Part shown: positions 33,946 through 43,564 of the stretch, one piece after another
Numbering within the stretch: position 1 is the stretch's first letter
Layout: every line of letters starts with the position of its first letter
DNA from: an uncultured Bacteroidales bacterium
GTDB taxonomy: Bacteria > Bacteroidota > Bacteroidia > Bacteroidales > P3
Assembly: GCA_947168665.1 (NCBI GenBank)
Contig: CAMVMX010000014.1
Coordinates: 1 to 64,000, forward strand
Direction: 5' to 3'
Length of the DNA: 64,000 nucleotides
Translations under genes and position numbers: made by a program
The notes under the pieces: model-generated
Told to the model about the DNA's origin: nothing
The model's input: only the letters and a program-made list of their open reading frames with translations
Database searches by the model: none

Positions 33946-34770
33946 ATGAAAATATCCATTGTAACAGTTAATCGGAATAACAGTTTGGGGCTTGAGAAGA
34001 CCCTGCGCAGCGTTGCCACACAAATGCCGGCCGACTTCGAACTGATAGTAATCGACGGGGCAAGCACCGACCGCAGCGTGGAAGTGATTGAGCACTATGC
34101 GGCCGAGATACCGTCGATGAAGTGGATATCCGAGCGGGACACCGGCATATACAACGGTATGAACAAAGGCATACGGATGGCGACTGGCGAATACGTTATG
34201 ATGCTGAACTCAGGCGACTGGCTGACGAAAAACGACATTATGAAGCAGCTGTGTGCCCAAATAAAGGAGCATGACTGCCCGGAAATTCTTTATGGCACAA
34301 CCACAAAGATCTGGCCCAATGGCAGGACTCTGCGGAACAAGAGCAGCGATGCTTCGTTTACTATGTTCAGTTTTTACCGAGGTACTTTGGACCATGTGGG
34401 GACTTGCATCAAACGCGAATTGTTTGACCAGTATGGGTTTTATGACGAGTCGCTCCGTATCTGTTCCGACTGGGCATGGTTTATGAAAGTTGTGGTGTTC
34501 GGACAGATAAAGCCTGTTCATGTGGATGTGGATACAGTTTATTTTGACATGACGGGAATCAGTGAAAACAACGGGGAAAACAAGGATCTGATTGAACGTG
34601 AGAGACGGCAGATAATCGAGACCACTTTGCCCCCTTTGGTACTTGCCGATTACGACTCCTTTGCCGACGACATCGTTTTGATGCGCCGGATTCATAGATA
34701 CCCTGCGGCTTATAAGCTGGTGCGGACGATAGAAAGGCTACTGTTTAAGTACGAGAAATGCAGGAAATAA
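33946..34770 (+). CDS. Family 2 glycosyltransferase
   Basis: A 274-residue GT-A enzyme of the WcaA-like type: MKISIVTVNRNNSLGLEKTL, VIDGASTDRSVE, WISERDTGIYNGMNKGI and the MLNSGDWL motif near residue 84-91 (GD in place of DxD). The C-terminal domain has a CSDWAWFMK motif typical of this class. It overlaps the next glycosyltransferase by 13 bases. Specificity unknown. Confidence 0.88.
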   Translation: MKISIVTVNRNNSLGLEKTLRSVATQMPADFELIVIDGASTDRSVEVIEHYAAEIPSMKWISERDTGIYNGMNKGIRMATGEYVMMLNSGDWLTKNDIMKQLCAQIKEHDCPEILYGTTTKIWPNGRTLRNKSSDASFTMFSFYRGTLDHVGTCIKRELFDQYGFYDESLRICSDWAWFMKVVVFGQIKPVHVDVDTVYFDMTGISENNGENKDLIERERRQIIETTLPPLVLADYDSFADDIVLMRRIHRYPAAYKLVRTIERLLFKYEKCRK

Positions 34771-35747
34771 AATATTCTGTTGTTATACCTGTTTACAATA
34801 AGCGCAATTATGTGGTTCGCGCAGTTGAGAGTGTGTTGGCCCAGTTGCATCGGCTCAATGACAAGGGAATTGGGACGGAGTTGATTGTTGTTGACGACGG
34901 CAGCACGGATAATTCCTGCCAGCTGGTGTCGGAAAGGATTGCCGGGTTGGACAACTGTCAAATCGTGCATCAGGAGAACAGCGGTGTCGCCGCAGCCCGT
35001 AACAAAGGAATAGACCTGGCGCGGGGCACATACGTCTGTTTCCTGGATGCCGACGATTGGTGGGAGCCGACATTTCTTGATGAGATAAATGGTTTGATAG
35101 CAGAACTGCCCGATGCGGCTGTTTATGCGTCGGGGTTTTATTTGGTCAAGAACGGGAGGAAGAGGGTGGCCCCGGTGGGTGTGGATGCGGGTTTTGAAAA
35201 GGGATATATAAACTATTGCCTTGTGTATGCCAAAACGCTGTGTATGCCGGTGACATCCAGTTCTGTGGCAATACGGAGGGAGGCTTTGGTGGAGGCGGGC
35301 TGTTTTGATGAACGGCTCACACTGGGCGAGGACTTTGTGTTGTGGATAAAGCTGGCTCTCGCCCATAAGATAGCCTTCGTCAACAAGCCATTGTCGAACT
35401 ATTTTCAGGATGTCCCTGTCGGCAAACGTGCCACGAGAAGACTTCACTCCCCGGAACGGCACATGCTGTGGAATCTTGACTTCCTGTCTGCAGAAGAGAG
35501 CAACAATAAGGATTTAAAGTACCTTTTAGACCGATTGCGGTGCGGCGGCTTAAAAAGATATTATCTCTCCCGCACATACCATGACGCTGCAGTTGCGGAA
35601 TTGGGAAAGGTGGACTGGAATCACATAGCCGCGCCCGTATACCGCTTTTATCATTCACCTCTTTGGCTCCAACGGATTCTATTCTTGATAAAGCAAGCCG
35701 GTTCGCGCTGCAAACAAGTTGTTGCAAAGCGTCCGAGATTTAAATAA
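34758..35747 (+). CDS. Family 2 glycosyltransferase
   Basis: A 329-residue GT-A enzyme: YSVVIPVYNKRNYVVRA, LIVVDDGSTDNS, and FLDADDWWEP with the DxD motif near residue 93-99. The EDF motif in LGEDFVLW (about 193-200) supplies the catalytic base. The gene begins inside the end of the previous glycosyltransferase gene. Specificity unknown. Confidence 0.9.
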   Translation: MQEIKYSVVIPVYNKRNYVVRAVESVLAQLHRLNDKGIGTELIVVDDGSTDNSCQLVSERIAGLDNCQIVHQENSGVAAARNKGIDLARGTYVCFLDADDWWEPTFLDEINGLIAELPDAAVYASGFYLVKNGRKRVAPVGVDAGFEKGYINYCLVYAKTLCMPVTSSSVAIRREALVEAGCFDERLTLGEDFVLWIKLALAHKIAFVNKPLSNYFQDVPVGKRATRRLHSPERHMLWNLDFLSAEESNNKDLKYLLDRLRCGGLKRYYLSRTYHDAAVAELGKVDWNHIAAPVYRFYHSPLWLQRILFLIKQAGSRCKQVVAKRPRFK

Positions 35748-35812
35748 AGTGCCGCACCGCTTAGACTGATATACCATTTCTGAAAACCAACAACATTAAA
35801 AGCTTTTTTGCC

Positions 35813-37210
35813 TTGGTACCCTTCTTTCCAAAACAGATTTCATCAAAAGCAGTAACCATATACCTGTTGTCGCTTGGGGCAGTGAGCCTCATTTTTGTCA
35901 AGTATATGTTAGGGCTTGATTTCTTAATTATCGGCATAGTTTGGGTTTTGCTGTTTTTTGGATTGTCCAGCAGATTCTCACGGAAGTGGGTTGACTATGA
36001 TGAGAAACGTTTCACCCGAAAGTTATTCATTACAGCGTTACTGTTCCGTATTGTTTGGGTGCTGTTCTCCTACATATTCTTTATCATCAAGACTGGGATT
36101 CCTTTCGAATTTAGCGCAGCCGACTCATTCGACTATCATGCATGCGCGGAATGGTACATTGATATTGGTTGGAGCGAAGCCTCCGACAGATTGGCCCTGA
36201 CGCCCTTAAGCGACAGGGGCTACATAATATACCTGACCGGCCTTTACAGCATATTTGGTCCTAATATATTGATAACCCGCTTTATTAAGGCAATTTTAAG
36301 CGCTTTTAGCTGTGTCCTTATCTATCGGCTGGCCCGCCGCAACGTTGGTGAGCCGGCTGGCAAGCTGGCGGGCATTTTCTGCTGTTTGATGCCCAATCTT
36401 ATCATGTATTGCGGTCTGCATCTTAAGGAAACCGAAATGCTGTTCTTGACCATCTTTGCGTTGGAGAGGGCCGACGACTTGCTGAGAAGCAAGTCGGTAT
36501 CGGTTTGGAAAATCATCGTGGTGGTTTTACTTACACTGTCATTGTTCACGTTCCGAACGGTGTTGGGTGTCGCGGTGTTGTTCGCTATCCTTACCGCTCT
36601 TGTATTTTCCAGCCAATCGGTATTAAGCCGTTGGAACAGGACCATTCTAATTTTTTGGGCGGTGGTGGGTCTTCTCGTCATGGCGGGGGGTACAATCACT
36701 AACGAGGCTCAGGGCTATTGGGAGAGCCGAGACGAGAATCAGGTTGCCAAAAGGGAGCATCAGATGTCAAAGGGTGTGTCCTGGGCCAAATATGCCACGG
36801 GTGCTGTCATGGCTCCCATCATGTTTGTCCTGCCTTTCCCTACGATGGTGGATGTCGACCAGCAATATAACCAACAACTAATGCATGGCGGCAATTTTGT
36901 CCGCAATTTCTTGGGTGGTTTTGTTCTTCTTACTCTTTTCAGTGCCTTGTTTGTCAAAAAGAATTGGCGCGACCTGTCTATGATTGGAACATTTGTGGTT
37001 ACGTATTTGGGAATTATCTGCATGAGTGGATTTGCGAATGCGGAACGATTCCTACTTCCCGGCCTGCCGATTCTCCTCACTCTTGCCGCCTACGGTGTAA
37101 CATTGCTGAACGGGCGCAACTACCAATGGGTGCGTGTTTGGTTCTGGATTGTGCCTTTACTGGTGGTTGGGTGGGCTGTGTTCAAACTGGGCTCGCGCGG
37201 TATCCTGTAA
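35813..37210 (+). CDS. Multi-pass membrane glycosyltransferase-like protein
   Basis: A 465-residue integral membrane protein with about ten to twelve predicted helices and a loop containing DSFDYHACAEWYI after the second or third helix. This layout resembles GT-C fold (GT39/ArnT-like) transferases, whose first external loop carries the catalytic Asp, but sequence evidence is thin. It could instead be a polymerase-like protein. The start in frame is TTG at 35813; a CTG at 35780 would also give a plausible N terminus. It has no Wzx partner, in line with ABC-based export of the glycan. Confidence 0.6.
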   Translation: MVPFFPKQISSKAVTIYLLSLGAVSLIFVKYMLGLDFLIIGIVWVLLFFGLSSRFSRKWVDYDEKRFTRKLFITALLFRIVWVLFSYIFFIIKTGIPFEFSAADSFDYHACAEWYIDIGWSEASDRLALTPLSDRGYIIYLTGLYSIFGPNILITRFIKAILSAFSCVLIYRLARRNVGEPAGKLAGIFCCLMPNLIMYCGLHLKETEMLFLTIFALERADDLLRSKSVSVWKIIVVVLLTLSLFTFRTVLGVAVLFAILTALVFSSQSVLSRWNRTILIFWAVVGLLVMAGGTITNEAQGYWESRDENQVAKREHQMSKGVSWAKYATGAVMAPIMFVLPFPTMVDVDQQYNQQLMHGGNFVRNFLGGFVLLTLFSALFVKKNWRDLSMIGTFVVTYLGIICMSGFANAERFLLPGLPILLTLAAYGVTLLNGRNYQWVRVWFWIVPLLVVGWAVFKLGSRGIL

Positions 37211-37232
37211 CTGAAAGAATGCAGATGCCATT

Positions 37233-38354
37233 ATGACCAACACACAAAACAATAGCACTATCTCTCTCAAGAAAATAAAGGTTGCCTTCTATTTTGGAGC
37301 GTTAAACCGAGGCGGGGCTGAGACTTTGGCTCTTGATGTGTTATCGCATCATAGTTCACTTCCTTTCGAGGCGGTATGTCTTTATCGAAACGAGGGGGTT
37401 CTGTCACAACAGATGGCTTCAACGGGAGTTCGGATGGTACGGATTCCCCGAAAGCGCAGTTGGATTGCTTATCTGTGGCGGTTGAGCCGCGCCATCAAGG
37501 CAAATGAGATCGACATCCTCCATGCTCAAACTTCATTGAACGCCATCTTGGCAATTGTCTGCTCCTGGTTCACTGGTGCCAAAGTGGTAACGACTTTCCA
37601 TGGCTTTGGCTATGTCAATGCCCCAAAGGCGCTTCGGCGGATTATCTTCAGAGGGAGCGACCGGATTGTTTTTGTCAGCGAAGGCTTGAAACAGGCTTTT
37701 GTGAAAAGGGGGGTCTTTGGCTGCGAAAAAAAGATTATGGTGGTTCCTAACGGCGTCAACTTCAGCAAACTCAAATTACGGGAAAACTGTCACCGCATTG
37801 ATGAGAAAATTGAGATGTGCATGGTAGGCAGTTTCGGCGAAGGCAGGAACCACATGCTTGTATGCCGTTTCCTCCATCTGCTGGAACAAGAAGGTGTGGA
37901 CTTCCACTTCACATTTGTCGGAGCCTCTCGGCCCAAAGAGATGGAGCTTTATAACCAATGTGTCGACTACTGCAAAAATAATGGGCTGGACGAGAAGGTC
38001 ACTTTCGCCGGACTGTGCGACAACGTGCCAGACATTCTCGGCACGATGGACGCGTTTATATATTCAACCCGCCACGATAGCTTCGGACTGGCAGTAATAG
38101 AAGCCATATCGACCGGAGTACCCACCTTTGTCAACGACTGGTGTACAATGGTCGAAATCACCCATAATGGCCGATGGGCAACACTCTTCAAGTCCGATGA
38201 CGAGACATCACTCCTGACAGCATTCAAAGATTTCCTCTCGCACAGGGAAGAATATCTAACAAAAGCCCGGAAGAACGCAATTGAAGTACGAGAGGCCTAC
38301 GGCATAGAAAAGCACATCTCTGCCCTTCAAGGAATATATCAAAGCATCGTATAG
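37233..38354 (+). CDS. Family 4 glycosyltransferase
   Basis: A 373-residue GT-B enzyme: KVAFYFGALNRGGAETLA near residue 15-32, then HAQTSLNAI, VVTTFHG, VSEGLK and VVPNGVN, and the donor-binding YSTRHDSFGLAVIEAISTG segment near 287-305 with the E-x7-E pattern. It transfers a sugar from a nucleotide donor to the growing glycan. The following 277 bases have no gene that I can support. Confidence 0.92.
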   Translation: MTNTQNNSTISLKKIKVAFYFGALNRGGAETLALDVLSHHSSLPFEAVCLYRNEGVLSQQMASTGVRMVRIPRKRSWIAYLWRLSRAIKANEIDILHAQTSLNAILAIVCSWFTGAKVVTTFHGFGYVNAPKALRRIIFRGSDRIVFVSEGLKQAFVKRGVFGCEKKIMVVPNGVNFSKLKLRENCHRIDEKIEMCMVGSFGEGRNHMLVCRFLHLLEQEGVDFHFTFVGASRPKEMELYNQCVDYCKNNGLDEKVTFAGLCDNVPDILGTMDAFIYSTRHDSFGLAVIEAISTGVPTFVNDWCTMVEITHNGRWATLFKSDDETSLLTAFKDFLSHREEYLTKARKNAIEVREAYGIEKHISALQGIYQSIV

Positions 38355-38631
38355 CATCAAGATTGAATATTCATTCCGACATCTCAATGTCCAGAAGCAC
38401 CGACAGAAGATTCAATCTCTCAGCAAGAAGTCATCATCCCCAAAGGGGACGAATTGTATTATCAGGCATGCCAAATGGCTGACGGACTATTTGTTGGCTG
38501 AAATATACCCCTCCCGCCCAGCAGACGGGGATTTATCGAGGCCGACCATGAGCCTGTCTACAAAGTTTACCGACGGGACCCTATTCAAACAATAAAGAAA
38601 TCAAGCAAAGACTTGGGATATATTAAAAATA

Positions 38632-39654
38632 ATGACATCAACGAAATTAACCATCACTGGCGGAGCCGGATTTATCGGATCCAACCTCTGTGAGTATTTT
38701 TTAAAAGAGGGTTTCGAAGTCACCTGTCTTGACAACCTCTCAACAGGCTTCAGACGCAACATTGAACCCTTTCTCACCTTACCCAACTTCCACTTTATCC
38801 AAGGGGATATTCGGGACTTGGGAACTTGTCGGAAAGCCGTAGAGGGAAGCCAAGTTGTGCTGCACCAGGCAGCTTTGGGGAGTGTGCCTCGCAGCATCAA
38901 CGACCCCATCAACACCAACGCAAACAATATTGACGGATTCCTCAACATGCTTGTTGCTTCCCGCGATGCAGGGGTCAAGCGTTTTGTCTACGCCGCCAGT
39001 TCCTCCACCTATGGCGACAGCGCAGTCCTCCCGAAGCGGGAACACCTTATTGGCCGACCTCTATCGCCATACGCCATCACCAAATTCGTCAACGAGCTAT
39101 ACGCAAACGTTTTCTCTTCTCTCTACAACATCGAGACCATCGGGCTGCGCTACTTCAATGTGTTCGGACGCAGACAGGATCCCAACGGAGCCTATGCCGC
39201 AGTCATTCCCCTATGGGTAAAAGCACTTATCAACCACCAGTCACCATTCATCAATGGCGACGGTACCTACTCGCGCGACTTCACTTATATTGACAATGTA
39301 ATTCAAGCCAACCGCTTAGCTGCATTAATCCCAAGCGACGAACTTCATACCCGAATGGCTGCCTACAACCAGACGCTTCCGCCCGATGCGCCAAAAGACA
39401 CCGTGTTCAACGTAGCCTATGGCGGCAACACAACACTCAATGCACTCTTCGACTGCCTTCGTGGCAATCTCGCCAAATTCGACCCCACCATCATTTCCGT
39501 TCAACCCACCTACCGCGACAACCGGCCGGGCGACATACCCCATTCGCAAGCCTCTATCGACAAAGCACGCCAAGTGCTCAACTATCAGCCTCAATTTGAT
39601 GCCTTGAGCGGTTTCTCCGAAGCCTGCGAGTGGTATTGGAACAATCTCAAATAG
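38632..39654 (+). CDS. NAD-dependent UDP-sugar epimerase/dehydratase
   Basis: A 340-residue extended SDR close to UDP-GlcNAc C4-epimerases (WbpP/Gne type): ITGGAGFIGSNLCEYF (NAD-binding), CLDNLSTGF, HQAALGSVPRSI, YAASSSTYGDS and LSPYAITKFVNELY with catalytic YxxxK, then GLRYFNVFGRRQDP. The WbpP-like motif set suggests a UDP-GlcNAc or UDP-GalNAc (uronic) substrate, so the glycan probably contains a 2-acetamido sugar. The next gene starts on the base after its stop. Confidence 0.9.
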   Translation: MTSTKLTITGGAGFIGSNLCEYFLKEGFEVTCLDNLSTGFRRNIEPFLTLPNFHFIQGDIRDLGTCRKAVEGSQVVLHQAALGSVPRSINDPINTNANNIDGFLNMLVASRDAGVKRFVYAASSSTYGDSAVLPKREHLIGRPLSPYAITKFVNELYANVFSSLYNIETIGLRYFNVFGRRQDPNGAYAAVIPLWVKALINHQSPFINGDGTYSRDFTYIDNVIQANRLAALIPSDELHTRMAAYNQTLPPDAPKDTVFNVAYGGNTTLNALFDCLRGNLAKFDPTIISVQPTYRDNRPGDIPHSQASIDKARQVLNYQPQFDALSGFSEACEWYWNNLK

Positions 39655-40584
39655 ATGAAAGTAATCTTTGTTGCAAGCGGCAACAAAAGCGTGGGAACGG
39701 TCAGCGCTTTTGTCCAGTCGCAATTCGAGTCCCTCCGCCGGGAGGGGCTCGACATGGTTCTCTTCCCGGTAAGGGGAAAAGGGTGGAGGTCATACGCCCG
39801 TGCAATCAGGGGGCTCAGGAGGGTTGTCCGAAAGGAGCGTCCGGACATCGTTCATGCCCACTATTCGGTGTGCGGGGTGGTGGCGACTCTTGCAGCCATG
39901 TTTACCCCTGCCAAGGTGGTGGTCTCTATATTGGGAAGTTTCCCCCACAATGGTTTCAAACTCAGGTGGGTCCGATTTTGCATCAAACATGTGTGGGATG
40001 CCACTATCGTCAAGTCGCAGCGCACTGCCGACCAACTTGGAGTCAGCCTGCCGGTGGTCCCCAATGGCGTCAACCTGAACCAGTTTGTGATTACCCCTCA
40101 GCGGGAGGCCCGCGCTGCGTGCGGCTTCGCCGATGGGAAGAAGTACGTAATATGGTGTTCCGACCCTTCGCGTGTCGAGAAGCGGTTTTCGTGGGCGCAG
40201 GAGGCTGTGAGCAGGCTGCACGACGACTCGGTTTGCCTATACCCGGTCTACAATAAGCCTCACGACGAGATGGTGAAGTATTTTTGTGCCGCCGACCTTA
40301 TGTTGCTCACTTCCGAGTCCGAGGGCTCGCCCAACGTCATCAAAGAAGCCATGGCCTGCAATTGCCCTATTGTAAGCACCGATGTGGGCGATGTGAGTTG
40401 GATTACCCATGGGGTTGACGGGACGTTTGTTGCCCCTTGTGGCGACACGGAGGGGATTGCCCTCTGCATCCGGCAGGCGTTGCAGCGCGGCGGCCGGACG
40501 AATGGCCGCGACAGAATCGTCGAATATGGCTTAACGACCGAAACGATAGCAAAAAAAATCATGTCTATTTATGAGTCTATATAA
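39655..40584 (+). CDS. Family 4 glycosyltransferase
   Basis: A 309-residue GT-B enzyme on the short side for GT4. Visible: MKVIFVASGNKSVGTV, PDIVHAHYSVCG, ILGSFP, VVPNGVNLNQF and LTSESEGSPNVIKEAMACN (E-x7-E pattern in the donor site). It overlaps the next gene by 14 bases. Compact length and absence of an extended N domain suggest an internal linkage enzyme. Specificity unknown. Confidence 0.9.
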   Translation: MKVIFVASGNKSVGTVSAFVQSQFESLRREGLDMVLFPVRGKGWRSYARAIRGLRRVVRKERPDIVHAHYSVCGVVATLAAMFTPAKVVVSILGSFPHNGFKLRWVRFCIKHVWDATIVKSQRTADQLGVSLPVVPNGVNLNQFVITPQREARAACGFADGKKYVIWCSDPSRVEKRFSWAQEAVSRLHDDSVCLYPVYNKPHDEMVKYFCAADLMLLTSESEGSPNVIKEAMACNCPIVSTDVGDVSWITHGVDGTFVAPCGDTEGIALCIRQALQRGGRTNGRDRIVEYGLTTETIAKKIMSIYESI

Positions 40585-41971
40585 TTTTTTGGACGAGAAC
40601 TTGTTCCTCCCCATCGGCGACCTGGTCAACGGGAGCCAGGTGGCCTCCGAGTTGAAACGGATGAGACGCAATGATTTCCTCTCTGAAGAGAGGATAGACG
40701 CCATACAAAACGCCAAACTCCAGAAACTTATCAATCACTGCTATCAAACCGTCCCGTACTACACACGGCTCTTCGACCAGCTTGGCATAAAGCCGGAGCA
40801 GATCCGCTCACGCGAAGACTTGAAATTACTGCCCGTCCTCACGAAACAAATTATCCGCGACAATTACCAGGACCTTTTCAGCACGGCTGTAAGCACCTCC
40901 CGCCGACATATCGCTTCCACCGGCGGCAGCACCGGCACTCCCCTTACTTTTTGCATAGATAACGCCGAGTGGAGCGCATGGAAGGCTTCCACCCTAAGAG
41001 CCTGGGAGTGGTACGGACTCCATCTGGGCGACAAGATCTTTTCACTGGGGGGGAACTCCATCAACCAAAAGAAGAAAATCATCACTTTAAAAGGTGCCTA
41101 CGACCGGTTCATCATGCGCAACCACAAATTCAGCAGTGCCAACGTGACCGATGAATGCATGATGGAACACTACAGCAACTTAATGAAAATCCGGCCGGCC
41201 GCCATCCGTGGTTACGGCTCTTCCCTCTACATTCTCGCACGATTTATCGAGAGAAAACAGCTTCCAGTCTGCCCTGTCAAGGCTGTTCTCACCACGGGCG
41301 AGATCCTTGTTGAGGAATACCGCAGGAAGCTTGAGCAGGTGTTTCATGCCCCAGTGTATGATGCTTACGGAGCAGGTGACGGTGGCATTCTTTCACATGA
41401 ATGCCCTTCTCACAAAGGCCTCCACATCAGTGAGGAAGAATGCATTATAGAAATCACCGACCCTCTGGGCAATCCTGTCCCTGACGGCGAAGTCGGGAAC
41501 GTCTGCACCACTGACCTCAACAACTTTGTATTCCCGTTTATCCGTTACCAGGTGGGGGACATGGCTGTCATGAAAAAAGAGAGATGTGACTGTGGACGAC
41601 ACACTCGTCTTATCCACGAGGTTATGGGGCGTGCCGGCCGCCTTGTCTACAACAAAAAGGGCACCCCAATCTCACCGCTCATGCTTTGGATTATGATGTA
41701 TCCAGAACTGAACTACCACAACCCCTCCCACCAAGCAGTGTACTCCAAAATCGACAAATTCCAAATCCGGCAGGACAAAAATGGCGACATTGACATACTC
41801 CTAAAGCTCAATGATGCCAATGAACCCCACGAGCAATTCAACTACATACTTACAAACTACCGCAACCATTTCGAAGGGTCGCAAGTCAACCTGCAATTTG
41901 TTGACAATATACCCACCCTTCCCTCTGGAAAAGAAGACTACTGTGTCTCTGAATACACCCACCAGCAATAA
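40571..41971 (+). CDS. CapK/PaaK-like adenylate-forming enzyme
   Basis: A 466-residue member of the phenylacetate-CoA ligase family, often called CapK in capsule loci. Visible: TVPYYTRLFDQLGI, TGGSTGTPLTF (phosphate loop, near 117-127), TTGEIL, DAYGAGDGG and VGRAGRL-type hinge (MGRAGRLVYN). Its normal reaction is acid + ATP to acyl-AMP and then a thioester. This is the second adenylating enzyme of the locus and is followed immediately by an acetyltransferase gene, so it may serve a separate acyl decoration. Confidence 0.85.
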   Translation: MSLYNFLDENLFLPIGDLVNGSQVASELKRMRRNDFLSEERIDAIQNAKLQKLINHCYQTVPYYTRLFDQLGIKPEQIRSREDLKLLPVLTKQIIRDNYQDLFSTAVSTSRRHIASTGGSTGTPLTFCIDNAEWSAWKASTLRAWEWYGLHLGDKIFSLGGNSINQKKKIITLKGAYDRFIMRNHKFSSANVTDECMMEHYSNLMKIRPAAIRGYGSSLYILARFIERKQLPVCPVKAVLTTGEILVEEYRRKLEQVFHAPVYDAYGAGDGGILSHECPSHKGLHISEEECIIEITDPLGNPVPDGEVGNVCTTDLNNFVFPFIRYQVGDMAVMKKERCDCGRHTRLIHEVMGRAGRLVYNKKGTPISPLMLWIMMYPELNYHNPSHQAVYSKIDKFQIRQDKNGDIDILLKLNDANEPHEQFNYILTNYRNHFEGSQVNLQFVDNIPTLPSGKEDYCVSEYTHQQ

Positions 41972-42006
41972 TCACATATTGTATTGTTTTTCAAACCATC
42001 ATTGAC

Positions 42007-42510
42007 ATGCAGTACGTAGAACGCCGAACCCTGAAATCCATCCTGAAAGGCATCTGGACTCACACCCTCTCCGACATAGCCATGTTCACCTTCCCCCATC
42101 AGGTGACGACTACTGTCCACCGCCTTCGGGGAGTCAAAATCGGCAAAAACAGCAGAATATCCCGAAATGTACTCCTCGACGACCACAACCCGGAACTAAT
42201 CGAAATCGGCAATGGCGTCTACATCACCTATGGTGTCAAGATTATTTGCCACAAACGCGACATGGCCTGCTACACTCCGGGCATCAACCCCAAGCAATGG
42301 CCTTTCAAGACAGCCAAAGTGGTACTCAAAGACAACTGCCATATCGGCATCGGCAGCATCATAATGCCTGGTGTGACCATCGGCGAGGGAGCCATCATCG
42401 GCGCCGGAAGCCTTGTCACCCACGACATACCTCCCTTTAGTGTAGCCGTAGGGGTTCCTGCCAAAGTAGTTAAGACATACCCGTCCACCACCTCCAACAA
42501 AGACCAATAA
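42007..42510 (+). CDS. Hexapeptide-repeat acyltransferase
   Basis: A 167-residue left-handed beta-helix acyltransferase (maltose/galactoside O-acetyltransferase-like). Hexapeptide turns run from about residue 60 to the end, with CHIGIGSIIMPGVTIGEGAIIGAGS in shortened reading and VPAKVVK at the close. The catalytic His appears in ICHKRD. It probably O-acetylates (or N-acetylates) one sugar of the repeat unit. Confidence 0.85.
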   Translation: MQYVERRTLKSILKGIWTHTLSDIAMFTFPHQVTTTVHRLRGVKIGKNSRISRNVLLDDHNPELIEIGNGVYITYGVKIICHKRDMACYTPGINPKQWPFKTAKVVLKDNCHIGIGSIIMPGVTIGEGAIIGAGSLVTHDIPPFSVAVGVPAKVVKTYPSTTSNKDQ

Positions 42511-42520
42511 CACCCGTATC

Positions 42521-43546
42521 GTGAAAAAGTATATTTTCGAACTCAACCATCCGAAGCATTACTACCAATTCAAATACATAATGCAAATCCTCCAGCAACA
42601 AGGCAACGAAATCCTTGTGCTGGCACGCGACAAAGATGTCCTTCTCAAAGTATTAGAAGAAGAAAACATCCCGTACACAATCTTCGGGAAACACCACAAA
42701 AGCATGTCCGCCAAAATCCTGGGGACATTCTCTCTCATCAAAAACTATCTCTCCATAGCCCACCGCTACAATCCGGACATCATTGTATCCAAAGGATCCT
42801 GGTACGGCACTTTCACAGCCAAACTGCTGCGCCGCAAATCCGTTATCTTCATCGATTCCGAAGTCGTGACCATAAACAACAAATTTGTCGTTCCCATCTG
42901 CACCAAAGTTATCACCCCCCAATCATTCAAACTCAACTACGGGCCGCGCCATATCCGAATCCCCGGCATCTTCGAGGACTGCTACCTTGCCCCGACAGTC
43001 TTCCAGCCAGACCCCTCCATCGTTCCGAACTACAACCTCCGGCAGCCCTACGCCATACTCCGCTTTGTGGGCTGGGAGGCCAACCACGATGTGGGCCGAT
43101 TCGGCTTCACCCTCCAGCAAAAAGAAAATCTTGTCAAAGTCCTCTCGCAACACCTTACCGTCTATATCTCCTCGGAGAAACCCCTTCCCCCACACCTTGA
43201 CAAATACCGCCTTCCCACCCCGGCAGCACTCATCCACCACGTACTCAGTGCCGCCACCCTCTACGTAGGCGACTCGCAAACCATGTCCGCCGAAGCCGCC
43301 CTCCTCGGCACCCCTGCCATACGCTCCAACTCCTTCGTGGGACCAAACGACATGTCAAACTTCGTCATGCTCCAAAACCAGCATCAACTCCTCATAAACA
43401 TAGCCGACCCCGACGAGGCCATCCGCCAAGCCGAAATCTTAGCCTCCGCGCCTCAGAAAGAGCAATGGATGCAACGCCGCCAACAATACTACACCAAAAT
43501 TGGCGACATCAACAACCAAATAGTCCAAATCCTCAGCAACCTCTAA
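42521..43546 (+). CDS. DUF354-type GT-B glycosyltransferase-like protein
   Basis: A 341-residue protein of the DUF354 family, related in fold to UDP-GlcNAc 2-epimerases and GT-B transferases. Features: ELNHPKHYYQFKYIMQ at the N terminus, VSKGSWYGTFTAK, then YVGDSQTMSAEAALLGTPAIRSN shortened to GDSQTMSAEAA, the C-domain donor-binding segment. Common in Bacteroidetes and archaeal polysaccharide loci. The exact reaction is unknown. Confidence 0.75.
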   Translation: MKKYIFELNHPKHYYQFKYIMQILQQQGNEILVLARDKDVLLKVLEEENIPYTIFGKHHKSMSAKILGTFSLIKNYLSIAHRYNPDIIVSKGSWYGTFTAKLLRRKSVIFIDSEVVTINNKFVVPICTKVITPQSFKLNYGPRHIRIPGIFEDCYLAPTVFQPDPSIVPNYNLRQPYAILRFVGWEANHDVGRFGFTLQQKENLVKVLSQHLTVYISSEKPLPPHLDKYRLPTPAALIHHVLSAATLYVGDSQTMSAEAALLGTPAIRSNSFVGPNDMSNFVMLQNQHQLLINIADPDEAIRQAEILASAPQKEQWMQRRQQYYTKIGDINNQIVQILSNL

Positions 43547-43564
43547 ACAGACCTGGATAACGCT

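Noticed and set aside
38355..38631. A possible remnant gene between the GT4 and the epimerase
   Set aside because: A short stop-free frame reading EADHEPVYKVYRRDPI looks protein-like, but it is too short and unmatched to call a pseudogene.
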